Assembly (NCBI GenBank): GCA_038030265.1
Contig: CM075943.1
Span: 41,726,001-41,790,000, forward strand
Length of the DNA stretch: 64,000 bases
From: Corythucha ciliata
Taxonomy: Eukaryota > Arthropoda > Insecta > Hemiptera > Tingidae
Direction of reading: 5' to 3'
The stretch's first letter is position 1. The number at the start of each line of letters is the position of its first letter. The notes under the pieces were generated by a model that saw only the letters and a list, made by a program, of their open reading frames with translations, was not told the origin of the DNA and ran no database searches. Shown piece after piece: positions 35,756 to 47,387 of this stretch. Made by a program: the position numbers and the translations under genes.

Positions 35756-36030
35756 GATATAATGAATAAATCTGTCGCCGGCATTTTAATTAGTAAATTA
35801 ATTAAACTGATATTATCCGGACGACGATGGAAGGGCATAGCCCAACACGATTCGAGTTTCGAGAAAAAATGGCTCTCCGGCGGGATTTGAACCCGCAACC
35901 CGGAGCCGGAGAGCCATTTTTTCTCGAAACTCGAATCGTGTTGGGCTATGCCCTTCCATCGTCGTCCGGATAATATCAGTTTAATTAATTTACTAATGAA
36001 AATGCCGGCGACAGATTTATTCATTATATC
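35756..36030. repeat. Long near-perfect hairpin of truncated tRNA-like units
   Basis: Arms 35756-35888 and about 35904-36030 are reverse complements around a loop of some 15-20 bases. Each arm ends inside the T arm of the tRNA-like gene, so neither holds a complete gene. Confidence 0.7.
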
Positions 36031-36039
36031 AGTCTGTTA

Positions 36040-36296
36040 ATCATTTAATTCAACTTGTTCTGTAGAATCTTCTACCTGCCGCATAACTTCATTTTGAGGG
36101 AAATAACAAAAAAAGAAACATAAGCAGCGCGTAAGAGCAAGCGGGCTTTGCTTTCTCAATCTTCCACCAACTCACCAAAATGATAAGCTGACTACGCTTA
36201 CTTTCATAAATATTTGTCAGTGCACTAAAATGATTATGTACCTAGTCCAGTCATTTTATTATGTCTGTGCAATGTGTTTTGAACATGTTCGGGCTC
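36040..36296. other. Stretch without recognisable gene
   Basis: No feature recognised. Confidence 0.4.
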
Positions 36297-36402
36297 TCTC
36301 ACAATCTGGAAAAATTATAAATCAACATGTGATTCTACAGTTAGTTAGAGGTTGTTGGAGTTTGAGTTGAAAAATTGCGAGGAACGACTTGGCATATGGG
36401 CC
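36297..36402. mobile_element. Half copy of the 14116-14414 MITE family
   Basis: Shares GGAAAAATTATAAA, AACATGTGATTCTACAG and GAGGAACGACTTGGCAT with the MITE at 14116-14414 and ends in GGGCC at 36398-36402. The opposite end is missing. Confidence 0.55.
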
Positions 36403-36624
36403 TAGGTATCTTTGTTATAGTCCGGGAGCCCACTGTATGAAAAATCCGGGTCATTTAATCGTGTCTGGCACCTGCGCACGACATTTTTTTATAGTCTAGA
36501 TGACACTTCTGAGTTCGCCAGACATTTCCCGCGAGACAAGGGCTCATAACAGAGCTAGCTTTAGGCAAACACACCTTTGGGCTGCTTGAAAGCGGCTGGC
36601 AAGTTCTTTCGTTCTCTCCTCCGC

Positions 36625-37200
36625 TGTCTTAGATGTTCCTCTACGCCGACTATTCGACGGTTCTGTGCGCCGGGGGTTCAGCGGCTGACTTAACTATAGG
36701 GAGCTGGAGTCCGCGTCTACCTAGGTGCAGTCCTGGTGTCTGGCGAACCGACTTGCTCTCAATGAAGTCAAGACCCAGGATCTTCTCTTCGACCTCAGGA
36801 CCTTGGGCGGCTCGGTCAGGTTTCTCGGGTTGTTTATCGAATCCCGGTTACCTTGGGATGTACATATCGTGGAGCTCTCTTCCAAGCTTTCGAGTTCTAT
36901 CTCCGTCGATAGCCATAGCGTCATCAGAGGATGGGCAGCGTCAAGTTTTTTCGGCCTGTTTTATTCGCGTATGGCTTTTGACATTGCTCTCTGGGCCAAT
37001 TCGTCTGGTGGCAAAAGAATTTTCAAGATGCAGAAGGCAGCAGCTTGCATCTCGTTTTGCCTGCATCTCCACCGCTCGTGCCGTGAGTGGTTTGTGAAGG
37101 CGGGTATCATGATATTCTACGGTTCCTACATTTACGCAGTCCTCATTCATATTCGGAGCAGGGGCGGGAATCGTAGTGCAGTAGCACCACCGCTCCCAGC
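36625..37200 (+). pseudogene. LINE reverse-transcriptase relic (C-terminal half)
   Basis: Starts with LYADYSTVLC, the polymerase active-site box with YADD changed to YADY. After a frame change near 36720 it continues WCLANRLALNEVKTQDLLF, VRFLG..IESRLPWDVHI, LSSKLSSSI, and a thumb-like region ending with K.IFKMQKAA. This order (active site, 'LN..KT', 'FLG..I...L.W..H', thumb with 'QK') is that of non-LTR retrotransposons of the jockey/CR1 group. One catalytic aspartate is gone and the frame is broken. The GC-rich sequence to about 37370 may be its 3' tail. Confidence 0.75.
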
Positions 37201-37399
37201 GAGGGGTGGTCCATCGGCTCCGTACTCGGCTCAATCGCCGGGCTGATGACACCAGGACCGAATAGCCCTGGTGGCTGAAGGTCTGAGGTCGAAACGGAGA
37301 CTGGACCGCTACCTTGGGTGAAATCTTCGTGAAGTTTGGTGGGTGCATAGCCCCCTACATCCAACTGTTCTAATTTGGACTATAGTATAGTGACTAATT

Positions 37400-38500
37400 T
37401 TATGTTTGAGTTTATGTGTTGAATGTTTGACTAATTTTACGAACTGCATAAAAATCATGAATTGATGTCTTGCGCACTCTTTACTGCACCTCGCTCCCGC
37501 GTTGCTACGCTACTTAGAGTCGGCCGTGTAGTACAATCTCTAAGAAGTATATTGCTTTTCACATGGCTCGCGGGATATTCATAAAGTACGGCGGCGATGT
37601 GTGTGAAATGAGTTGGTGTTTCAACGGCAAACTAAATGCAAAAGGGAAAACAGCTCACAGAATTGTAAGATGAATGAAGGGGGGGGGCTGAGAAATCACA
37701 AGGCAAGGACAACTAATTCTCCAACTAGAACGACACGGCACAAGATCGGTTCTTTAACAACGTTATGTTTCAATTTGCCTTCCTTCGTGATATTGGATAG
37801 CGCTCACTCTCTGCGTTAGTTGGAAACAGCGTTCTCTCCATATATACCCCACCCGCTGTGTAAACCCTGTCCTTCAACGCACCCTTTCCACCTCTCAACC
37901 CAAGCAAGGCCCGTTCAAACCCCTGCTCTTCCTCACCATCATGGAGCTTTTGCAGTTTGCCCCTAAGCAATTTTCCCGTCTGAATTGAAAACACAACTTG
38001 GAAATACCCGTGCATGACAAAACACGATATTACAAATTAATTGTTTTAAACCCCACGGGAGAATGTTTTGAATTTGAGCGGGACGCTCGATTATATTCTT
38101 CCTATCAAAGTTATTTGAAAAATAAATTGTGTTAATTTATTTGTCAACCCTATAATGACTTGAATTAGCGAAGAAATTCGGCTGATTGCTGGAATCCAAT
38201 CATTTTAATTTTGAGATTCCGTCGAAGATTAACGCCAACTAAGTACTGCGCCCGTAATTTAATTTGATCTGGCTATTACCGAATATAAAAATATAAGTTT
38301 ATATTGTATGCAACCGGGTTCTTCAAATAGGTAACATCCCAACAATCGGTTAATTAATATCATGCCTTAATTCATTGTTTACCCAGGAGATAATATTATA
38401 CTTTCTTTTCTTTTCCCTTATAAAACAAATATTATTTAACCGCAAACGAAGTAAGAGTTCTAAATTAATTTATAAGTTGGCTATCTTGGCGTATATAATT
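37400..38500. other. Stretch without secure gene
   Basis: A minus-strand frame of 81 codons (38015-37770) contains an acceptor-like TTTTCAATTCAG near 37981 and a donor-like GATG|GTGAGG further on, but nothing recognisable, so it is not called. AT-rich otherwise. Confidence 0.4.
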
Positions 38501-38973
38501 AGCTTCGAGTAGTGATGGGTCAAGGGAAAAAACCCGTTGGGAATATTCCCGTTTTTTGGGAAAAAACCCGGTTTTTTCCCAAGAAAGTATTTTCCCACCC
38601 GAATTAGGTTTTTATTCGTTCAATTTGAATAGAACTTATCTCTGCAGAAATTGTAGAATTCAGCCTCAAAGTGTGAGTTTTTTTCCTCGCGCAGCCTCTT
38701 GTAACCTTTCCCTCAACTCTGAGAAGTTTCTATCTGCTCCATAGAGATAGTTCATCTCGCATTACGCCACATTGAGCTAAAGCTCGCTGAAAATTTACCT
38801 CGGTCGCCACTTTCAAAGAATGTACAGTCCCTGATTCTACGAAAACTGATACTCCTGCGTTAAAAGTTGTATTCATTACGCTGCGACACTCCTGGGCCCA
38901 TCATCATAGGGGACGCTGCTGAGCAAGACGAGCAAATAGAAGGCATTGACAAATTCATAAGGTTACCACACAG

Positions 38974-39183
38974 ATGAAGCTTAATGTCGACGAAGCGATG
39001 GTGGATTTGGCCAACTATCGTTCCAATGATGGACTCTGGGGGAAGACATTTTTGTGGGAAAGTGCCTCGGCGGTCACGCCAAGTGTTTGGTGGCAAGGAC
39101 TTAGTTCGACTTCAACTTTGTTTTCCGTTGCAGTTAGAATTTTATCAGCTGCGACAGAAAGATCCTTTGGCACGTTTTCTTGA
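38974..39183 (+). pseudogene. hAT transposase C-terminal (dimerisation) fragment
   Basis: The frame includes VWWQGLS, VAVRILSAATERSFGTFS, the WW...A..IL....SER.FS pattern of the hATC dimerisation domain that ends hAT transposases. The catalytic RNase H-like part and the BED finger are absent. The frame is open for 69 codons and ends shortly after the motif, close to the natural C-terminus. Confidence 0.7.
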
Positions 39184-39276
39184 ATGAACAGCAAAAAAAG
39201 AAACCGGGACCGAGCAAACAAAACATGGTGTTGTCGTGGGGGAAAGAGATGGCCCGGAGTTGAGTGGTTCCTGGTC

Positions 39277-39351
39277 GCCGCGGTGTCTTGGTGGTCTGAG
39301 AGCCATACCGGAGATACGGTGTCCGCCGGGTTCGATTCCCGCTCCGTGGCA
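39277..39351 (+). tRNA. tRNA-like sequence, probably tRNA-derived repeat
   Basis: A seven-pair acceptor stem (GCCGCGG with CCGTGGC), a T loop and perfect B box (GGTTCGATTCC) and a T run ten bases on resemble a tRNA. The D arm has only three pairs, the anticodon loop is six bases and one extra base precedes the acceptor 3' strand, so no anticodon can be assigned. Unrelated to the GGT copies at 29-36 kb. A SINE head or tRNA pseudogene carried in the hAT element is likely. Confidence 0.4.
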
Positions 39352-39639
39352 GTTTCTTTTTCTCACGACACATAAAGCATCATGTCACTATTGTTGATAA
39401 AAAATAAACCGTTTAACGACTGATCAAGCCAGAAAACTGACCTATCTGTCCCACAATTGGAAAATTCAAAATCGTCGAAGAAGTAATACAGAAAGCAGTG
39501 ACTCCTCAAACCTTCTTGGACGCTGGGATACCGAAAACAGGTTCGGCAGGCCCAACGAAACTGATGCAACGGCATCTGAATCATCATCATCGTCATCAAA
39601 CGAGGAAACCTCAGGCGATGAATTCCAATAGAAAAATAA

Positions 39640-39745
39640 TGGACATTTGGTGGCAAGGCTCGGCTTCAGCTTTGCCTTCCGTAACGGCTAGAATTTTAAC
39701 AATTTTTGTGCAAACAGAGAGTTCGTATGATTCTATGGGTGCAAT
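39640..39745 (+). pseudogene. Second hAT dimerisation-domain fragment
   Basis: Reads DIWWQGSASALPSVTARILT in one frame, a diverged repeat of the WWQG...VA.RIL motif at 38974-39183. The SER.FS end is decayed. The element therefore holds two copies of its transposase end. Confidence 0.5.
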
Positions 39746-39915
39746 AAATACCTATAGTCGTTTGTTTATTATTCATTTGCTGAGTCTGTTGCAACATTGA
39801 GTGAAAAACGAATAAAAACCCAGTATTTTCCCAAATTGGGTTTTTTCCCGGTATTTTCCCAGGGAAAAAACCCGAAATTTTATTTTCCCGGTGTAAACCC
39901 ATCACTAGCTTCGAG

Positions 39916-40127
39916 TAACTGACAGCAAAAGGCGAATACTAAGTTTCAGCACTGAAATTATCTCCATTGTTTACTTTTCCACCAAGTGTCAAGTCACCTT
40001 TTGCTCTGTCACTGTTTATTTTTATTTTTTAATTTTCAAACAAAACAACGTGAAAGCAACCCACGTAAAAGGAACAAATATAGCCTTGTGACGTTGCCAG
40101 AGAGCGAGAGAAAAGTGTGCGAATGAG

Positions 40128-40130
<3 letters not shown>
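39916..40130. other. Short unique stretch
   Basis: No feature recognised between the hAT element and the A40 tract. Confidence 0.4.

Positions 40131-40170
<40 letters not shown>
40131..40170. repeat. A40 tract
   Basis: Forty uninterrupted A residues after GAGAGT, the same length as the tract at 32463-32502. Confidence 0.9.
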
Positions 40171-40171
<1 letters not shown>

Positions 40172-41877
40172 AGGAATTAAAATGGCAGTCATGTCTTTTC
40201 AGAAAGGGGTAGTTTTTATCTCGAAGGCTGTGAACAAGGTAGGGGCGGTCCCGAGAGTATTTGTCAGCAACTCATCCCCATCGTTTTCCTCACGCCCTCT
40301 CTCTCTAACTATATATTAGATGGAACAACGCTCGCTTAATCAAAGTACCTTACTACACCTCTACAGCTTTGGCGGCTATACAAACAAAACGTAACGATGG
40401 GAGAGAATGGTAAAGGTGCAATGGAGGAAGGTCTGATGAGTTGGTCCATTTAGTTTATGTCTTAGGACCAAGAGGGTCTTTTTTAAGCTCTTCACCTTTT
40501 AATGGATTTCATCTGAAGCGGTTTCATACTCCAGAGATACTCACATCTCATCTACTCAAACCCCACATACTTCAACAGACCTCTAAAAAAGTTGCTGAAC
40601 TAAAAGAAAACAATGCCTGCAGTTGTTCGTCCCTTTTAACCTCAATCGGCACATCATGCTCCCTTTGATCTTGTTCTGATCAGAATTAATTTCTATAGAC
40701 CCAGACTATATTTCCTTCGTAAGTCATCGAGACTTTAATCTTGAAAATTATATTTTTACTTTGTCACAAACTGGCTTTCCAACGCATCCTTCCCTTCCGA
40801 AACGTACGCTCCATGACATGTGCCTGTCAGTCACAAGTCAGACAATCCTTGTTTTATCTTTCAGGGTTGAGCCCTTATTTGTTAGTCTCGGCTCGATAGA
40901 ACTCAACAATGTTAAATTTATTCTACCAACCGGAAAGAGCGAAAGATAAAAAAAAAACTGGGGAAGAAAAAAAAAACAAAATTGGCCTAAACTGCTTAAA
41001 GGAAACTTGGGGAAGCTCTCATTAGAAGATCAAGACACGAAGGGAACGGGAAGGGAAGGAAAAAGAAGTGCTCACAAATGAGGAGACCAAAACAATCTCG
41101 GTAAAGGATCCCATTAGGGTCTTAAGGATTGGGAACTTGGTGAATCAAGGTTATTTTCTCCCTCAAACCCTTTTTGGGGGAGGGAACGAAAAAGAACGAT
41201 ACGGCTGAATTATCTGTGACGAAGGAATACTTAGGAAAGGGGCCGCGTCTCAGTAGAGGGGAGGGGCTACCCATCCAGCTGAGGAAAGTGAAGTGAAAAC
41301 TCTTTTGCCAATGGGTGAGGGACTAAGGGGAAACGGGGGTATTTCGACGAAAATCCTGCATTGAAGTAGGCATCATGGTACAGCGACGAAGCAAAGGACT
41401 GGGGGTAGGGACGAAAATGGGATAAGAGGCTTTAGCTTTCCTCCAAGTATCCATTTACTGTCCCCTCAATATCTTCGCGGCTTTAATTTCAACAGTTTTG
41501 CTTGATGATCTCGCTCAAGCGCTTGATTACTTTCTGCCCTGGCTGCAAGGGGGATTTCTCAGAATTGCTAGATCATGAGAATTTAAAAAGCCCCTATAAA
41601 CTTGGGAAGATTTTCTTTTAATATCGCGGAGTATGAAAGGATGGGATTAATTCAAGTGAAGAGCTACACCCTCTGTTTCGACACTCACACAAAAATCAAG
41701 ATAAAAATGCGTGAGCCAGAATAAAATAACTGACTTCAGGACCAACACTTGTAGTGAAGAGGGGGTGTCCTATTGATCGGCTGCCCCCCCCCCCAAGGAC
41801 TTAGGGTCCATTTTATCAATGTTTTAATTGTCATCAAGTTTTTTCTGTAATAGGCAGCTGATTATCCAAAGTCAGTT
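40171..41877. other. Long stretch without recognisable gene
   Basis: Includes a purine-rich area (40940-41420) and a C10 run near 41787. No coding or RNA feature recognised. Confidence 0.45.
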
Positions 41878-43157
41878 CTATACGATGGGGAAGCGAGGTT
41901 CAATTTTTCAAAGGTTATTCGACTCATAACAAATAAGAAGGTTAGAACCCACCTCACCCCCTTTCAATGTTTCGAAGAAGTAAGGAGGAGTCTAGTCTCC
42001 AACTTCTGCCGTTCCGTTTAGATATTTTTTGTGTTGGTTAAAGTGAATAGTCCCTCGCCTTTTTATTTATTTATTTTTTCGGAGATTAGAAAAATGGCTC
42101 GTGAACTTGGTGCCCGGGGAAGTAAAGGCTCACAAAGAAGGAGAAGCCAGCTTAAAAAAAAAACCATGTTGATATTGTTCTACGATGATCGTTGTAGATT
42201 GCAGTCATCGCAGAAAAACTGTAGCGGCTGAATTGAATACGAATATGTCAAAGAAGAAAGGGCAGTCGTTTCTAGTACATCGAACACTGAATCCCACCAA
42301 AAACTTTAAAAAAACACACACAGTGTAGTGAGCTCAACGGCCAGAAAATAAGTTTTCATGGGTGATGGTGATACTCACAGTTTCACAAGTGCTGTACACC
42401 GTACCCTGTATCTCGAGTTTGCTTGTCACCCGCAAGTCATCAATTTCGACTAATCCCGGAAGAAACCAAACCCGACATTCGTGTGCTTTTGACGGTGGTC
42501 TCTGGAGGGTGCAAATGTGTCGAACACGTCTCTTATGACTTCAAAGGCATAATTTACTATAATCAACTTATAAATAGACGATTTAATTTGACTACACGAA
42601 GTGTTTTTACCGTTAGCTGCTCCGGAGTGAAAAGACATTTTGGTTATCTAGAATTCTAGAGAGAGGCGAGGAAAATAATGTTCATCTGAAGCCGGACGGA
42701 TTCAAAAAATCAAGTAGCCTGTCGATTGCGAATCAGGTCTTCCCGACACCTTTTGTTACACAGAGAAACCAAAGAGAGAAGCTTAAAAAATATGTGAATA
42801 ACACTGAACTGCCTTAAAACGTGGGATTTGTATCAATGATGTCAAACTGTCCTAGGGGTTGATGATAAGGCGATAAGGTTTATTATGAGTCGAAACTTCC
42901 CCGACGCATTGGCCCTGCAAAGATTACGCGACCGCCCCTGGTGGCTCCTGAATGAACATTCGTAGAGTAGACAAACAAAACAGTTACTGATAACCAACAC
43001 AAAAAATATCTAAACGAAACGGCAGAAGTTGGAGACTTTATAGACTCCTCCTTACTTCTTCTAAACATTGAAAGGGGGTGAGGTGGGTTCTAACCTTCTT
43101 ATTTGTTATGAGTCGAATTACCTTTGAAAAATCGAACCTCGCTTCCCCATCGTATAG
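41878..43157. mobile_element. Foldback element with 165-bp near-identical arms
   Basis: Left arm 41878-42041 starts CTATACGATGGGGAAGCGAG; right arm 42990-43157 is its reverse complement, about 95% alike. The 950-bp centre has no recognisable coding content. Target duplication not clear. Confidence 0.75.
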
Positions 43158-43159
43158 CG

Positions 43160-45299
43160 TCAGAATTATTCAGTGCTGATGAACATAAAAGAGGTATGCC
43201 TGCCACCATGTGACCGTGGAAATGCGTCAATTTTCTACAAATATTTTGCACACATTCTAAAATTAAGGGGGTTTCAATCTTCTACGAGAGTCCATGTTAA
43301 ATCCTACATTTTCATTCAATAACAGCTTGAAAATTGAAAGACAACATTCGATTATTTCAAATAAGCCGCTCCACTGAAAGTTATACAGTCTTGGGGCGCT
43401 GAGGTTTTTGTCCCTGAAGCAAACACTTCAGGCTAAATTGTGTTACCGGTGTATTCCTTCATTTTCCTCTACAATTGACATTGAAGCTTAATAACTGAGA
43501 ATGAAAGAATGCCTTCGTTCTTTCACCTGAAAGAAATAAGAATAGAAAAAGAAGAAGCTGAGGAACCACATAAAAACCTTATAAAGAGTGTTTGCATACA
43601 TTTTTCCCCAGAATAAAGTTATTTGCGGCGGTAAAATAATTTTTGTCACGTTCTCATTTTCCTGGATGAAGAGTCGAGGGAAACCCCATCAAAACCATCG
43701 TTTAATCTGATGGTTTCCAAAGGGGGGGGGGAGACTGTTCGAGGTATGACGAAAATGGAAAGTATATAAAGGCTTGATATTTTTATGCCTAGATATTAGC
43801 TGATAACAATTGATTAAAAAAGGAAAAAAGAAAGATGTTTTTCCTACCCTTGCGGAAAATAAAAATAAAATAAAATGACGGCTATAAGCAAGGAAGGAAT
43901 TAAATTTCTAGTTCAGAGGGGAGAAGGCATTTGGATGTTTATGCAGTAAACAGATAAGGAAGCTATTACACAGTCAAATTTCCGGCTGCTATTTAAATAT
44001 GAAAGCTATTTAGAAGAGAATGAATAATACTCGAGTTAGCCTGAAATTTCTTTGTGTGCACAATATTAATCTTTTGCAATAACAAAGGGATGAATTTTAT
44101 TTTTCCCTTAAACCACCATCCACGGGTAAATCTGTTTTATTCTGCGGTTTAAAATTCGTTCTTTTCATCATCAAAAGGTCTACTCCTTCTCCAGCATCAT
44201 TCATTTTATTCTTCTAAGAGAACCAATGAAACCCGAAAAAAAAGGAAATCCTTTAAAATGTGTTTCTCCGCCTTTTCCTGAAATATCTTACGGTTTGTTA
44301 AAATCAAGATTTCACCTTTATAACTATTGAGTTTTCTTATTTTTCCCCAGAAGTTGAAAACCAACAGGTTTTTCCTCACACACTCGTGCTTCAACCAAAC
44401 AAAAGTCCATCACAAATTACTCGATTTGTCCTCTTAATGAAAAATTACTGATCGTAATCGAAATTTTTGTAAGAGCCTGCAAACAATCGCAGTGGAACAA
44501 GCTGTTCGGGGATGGTTGGAGGTCGAGGGCGGGCTTTTAGGGGGATAGAAAGAGAGTTATTTACTTTAATTGGTACGCCTCACGCAAAAGTATAACCTGG
44601 CGTGTCACAACCAAGGTTTTATCACAAATCGTAGTAATTTAGTTTATTCCTACTAGCCTGAATTTTCATTTCTTTTCTGACTTGAAATTGCCCTCTCACC
44701 GCCCATCATCACTCTCGTTCCCCTTGAGCAATTTCTCTTCCTATGGTAATGAAAAGAAAAAAACACAAAAAATTTGACGGCGTATGGAATGAAAAAAATG
44801 GAAAAAAGAGCACAGCCTGGAAAAGCCGCTCCATCCCCTCACCACCATCCTATCTATAATAATATGAGAACAACCCTGCCGCACTCATTCGGGGCACTAA
44901 AATGAAGGGTCTGTCATTAGTAAGTAGGTAAAGACTGTCATTTATTCAAACTGTTCCAACACCGCTCTCTCTTTAACTATACATTTAGCTCCTCAAGATT
45001 CTCTTCAAACTTTATGTACTCGAACGCTGTCGTTTATGATACGTGTGCTTCTGACGAGGCCAACCTTCTCCACACCAGCTTCGCGTTTCAAAACAGTTGA
45101 ACCTTTTGAAAGTGTAGCTAAAACAACAAGAGAGAAGAAGCGTGCGGCTGACAATCCGTCATTTTTTTTTTTAATGACGCGTAAAGGGAAATGTCACACA
45201 CACGTTTAGAAACGTACAGTTACTCTGAAAAATTTGACTTTGATCGACGCGTTGTTGTTGATGGGACACTCTTGATTTTTCACCGACTTCCAAGTAAGA
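43160..45299. other. Long stretch without recognisable gene
   Basis: AT-rich with a G9 run near 43722. Short frames only. A GC-richer segment at 45020-45105 is open on the minus strand but lacks good splice signals. Confidence 0.45.
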
Positions 45300-45643
45300 C
45301 AATTAGAAGCGTGCAGCTTATCTTTCGGAAGGCATAGAATACGTAGTTTTGTATGGTGATGAGGTGATTTTTTATTATTTGTGAGTCTTCTCGTTCACTC
45401 AAGGTAATTTAACATATCATGGGAGAACTCCGAGTCCACGGCTGAACTTGGGTCGAACCCTCCGACGAGGGCCCTCAGCTCACCGAGCCTCTCCTTCACT
45501 TCAGCTATCATCTAGAAGTTAAAAATGTATTAATTTAATTCTACAACTAGTTTACAATAAACCATAAAAGTATTTCTCAAAGAGAAAACACTGAATTGAT
45601 AACACGAATGCCTTCCGAAAGATAAGCTGCACGCTTCTAATTG
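45300..45643. repeat. Perfect 36-bp inverted repeat pair
   Basis: 45300-45335 and 45608-45643 are exact reverse complements, beginning CAATTAGAAGCGTGCAGC. They enclose 272 bp that holds a candidate terminal exon. They may be the ends of a MITE or an inverted duplication. No target duplication is clear. Confidence 0.85.
45395..45511 (-). CDS. Candidate last coding exon of an unidentified gene
   Basis: On the minus strand a splice acceptor (TTTTTAACTTCTAG) is followed by 38 codons and TGA at 45397-45395. The frame reads MIAEVKERLGELRALVGGFD and then a serine-rich and acidic tail ending NYLE. Codon use is GC-rich against an AT-rich background, and a poly(A) signal AATAAA (complement at 45371-45376) lies just past the stop. 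The first part could form an amphipathic helix. The frame assumes the upstream exon ends in phase 0. No family recognised, and no upstream exon found. Confidence 0.45.
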   Translation of the reverse strand: MIAEVKERLGELRALVGGFDPSSAVDSEFSHDMLNYLE

Positions 45644-45649
45644 AAAGGG

Positions 45650-46984
45650 GTGATTAATTATTATTATCGCTTCAAGCTTGAATTCGAAACAATAATATCA
45701 CCTTCTTTCATATATGCCCAGACAACATGTTTAACATTAAATATGCTTTTGCTCTTTCGGCGCACAGCGTAGATTGTTAAGGGTATGCTTAATGAATACT
45801 CATTTCCTTCGCCTGCTCCCTAACCTCTTATAAGCACAGCCTCCGCCCAAGGTTCTTACCGGAATAAGTAATAAGGAATTAAAAGGATAAAGAGTTTGTA
45901 TTATGTATAAGTCTCCCCCCCCCCCAACCATCCACCATAAACCCTCCTGTGAGACTTCTGTGCCAAGGTGGACGTGGATTTTAAAATCAGATATCGATTT
46001 GTTCTACCAAGAATAACTTTCGAAGGTATGCACATAAAAATTAAATGGAACGTTTTCGGCTGAGATGTGAAGAGGGCGTGGAGAGCAGGAGTTTTAGAAC
46101 TTAATTTGAATTCGACTTTTGTTTTTGTTGGAGGAAGGGAGAAGAAGAGAAAAGAGTGGAAGCATTGATGGTGGGAGGGGGGAGCAATGGTTCCAGGGAC
46201 CCGACGACATTCGCGGAAATGGGAAGAGGTAATTTGAGTTTTAGAAACGGGGGATTGGTATGGTTATAGGCGAGGTTTGGAAGAGAGAGAGAGGTGTTCG
46301 AACGTAATCAAAGCACCCGGCGGGGACAACAAATCTAAGCAATCATTTGGCTACTGGTGAAACTAGAATTTAACTGAACTTTAAAACGGAATAATTGCAT
46401 TCAAATGGCGAATTGTTGTTGAGAGGAATGGCGCGGGGAAAAGGTATTCGTACGGATGAATATTGAATATCCATTTTGAATACAATCACAAAACACGGAA
46501 TATTATACGTTTATCTGATGTGCCTCATAAAAGTGCACTTAGTATACTTCACGTCTTCAGACGCAAGGATATATCTTATAATGTCATGCCTGGATTACCA
46601 TTAATGCATAACTTGTTACATACAGCTTTGAAGAACTAAGAGATCAAGCAAAATTGGCCATACCATAACATCACCAGATGTAGTTATTTGATGCTATTTG
46701 CCTCCTTCAGCCATGACATCACTCACCTGAAACATATCGGAAACAAACAATTAAGGTTGGTTCGTTAAGTGCAAAATGAAGTAAGGAAATGATAAATATT
46801 TTGGTTTCATTGCTGATTAGTCATCACAGTGTCCTCGGAGTATTGTGGGACGAGGACTCCCTTAAGCGCGTGTCCACTACCACATCACGGGTTTGACTCA
46901 TACTAGAAACCAATTTTGTCGAATTTGCTCACCCAACAAGCAATTTTGTATTTTTCACCGCATTAAAAACTAAATTTCGTGATA
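45650..46984. other. Stretch without recognisable gene
   Basis: Possibly intron of the minus-strand gene ending at 45395. A donor-like TTTCAG|GTGAGTGATG on the minus strand near 46730 is isolated and also reads as an acceptor. Purine-rich 46120-46290; C10 run near 45917. Confidence 0.4.
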
Positions 46985-46986
46985 TA

Positions 46987-47279
46987 GGAGTTATTGCATA
47001 GCCGTCTGACACTTAACGTTAACGGTTATGTGACGTCACCATAAGCGTAGCCGTTTATGTTGGTGGAAAAAGAGTTATTGCAAATAGTTGCAATAAAATA
47101 TGAACACATGGTAGGGCATAGATGCACTTAATTGCTTCTAATAAATTAATAAAACACCTCCTCATACTGGTCTTTAAACGTTTGTGATTAACGCTTAAAC
47201 TCAAAATTTTAATTTTACGCTTATCATGACGTCACGTAACCGTTAACGATAACCGTCAGACGGTTATGCAATAACTCAC
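46987..47279. mobile_element. 293-bp MITE, copy 1 (TA target)
   Basis: Ends GAGTTATTGCATAGCCGTCT and its near complement, flanked by TA (46985-46986, 47280-47281). Subterminal TGACGTCA/CGTTAACGG palindromes. An inverted, LINE-interrupted copy lies at 53712-55579. TA target and size suit a Tc1/mariner-type MITE. Confidence 0.75.
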
Positions 47280-47387
47280 TATTGACTAATTCCAAAAATC
47301 AATTTCTTGGGGTTTGACCATTAAAAATACCAATTTTTCAGATTTAGCTTTTTCAAAATTCAAGAACCGCGGATGTGACACTCTAAC

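Larger units (their letters stand above)
34905..36030. repeat. Second, more rearranged tRNA-like repeat cluster
   Basis: Pieces of the same unit as 28892-30410 in both orientations: leader in minus orientation (34915-35030), a scrambled plus copy (35075-35225), a minus copy (35470-35745), then a truncated minus copy fused head to head with its mirror image (35756-36030). More diverged than the first cluster, so older. Confidence 0.7.
38510..39907. mobile_element. hAT DNA transposon relic
   Basis: Terminal inverted repeats TAGTGATGGGT / ACCCATCACTA with an exact 8-bp target duplication, GCTTCGAG (38502-38509 and 39908-39915). Subterminal blocks are full of GGGAAAAAACCC-type motifs in both orientations. 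The 1398-bp body carries two fragments of the hAT C-terminal dimerisation domain and a tRNA-like sequence between them. Deleted and non-autonomous. Confidence 0.9.

Noticed and set aside
37770..38015. Minus-strand frame of 81 codons with acceptor- and donor-like sites inside
   Set aside because: The sites are weak in combination and define a 43-nt piece only; could be an exon but not supported.
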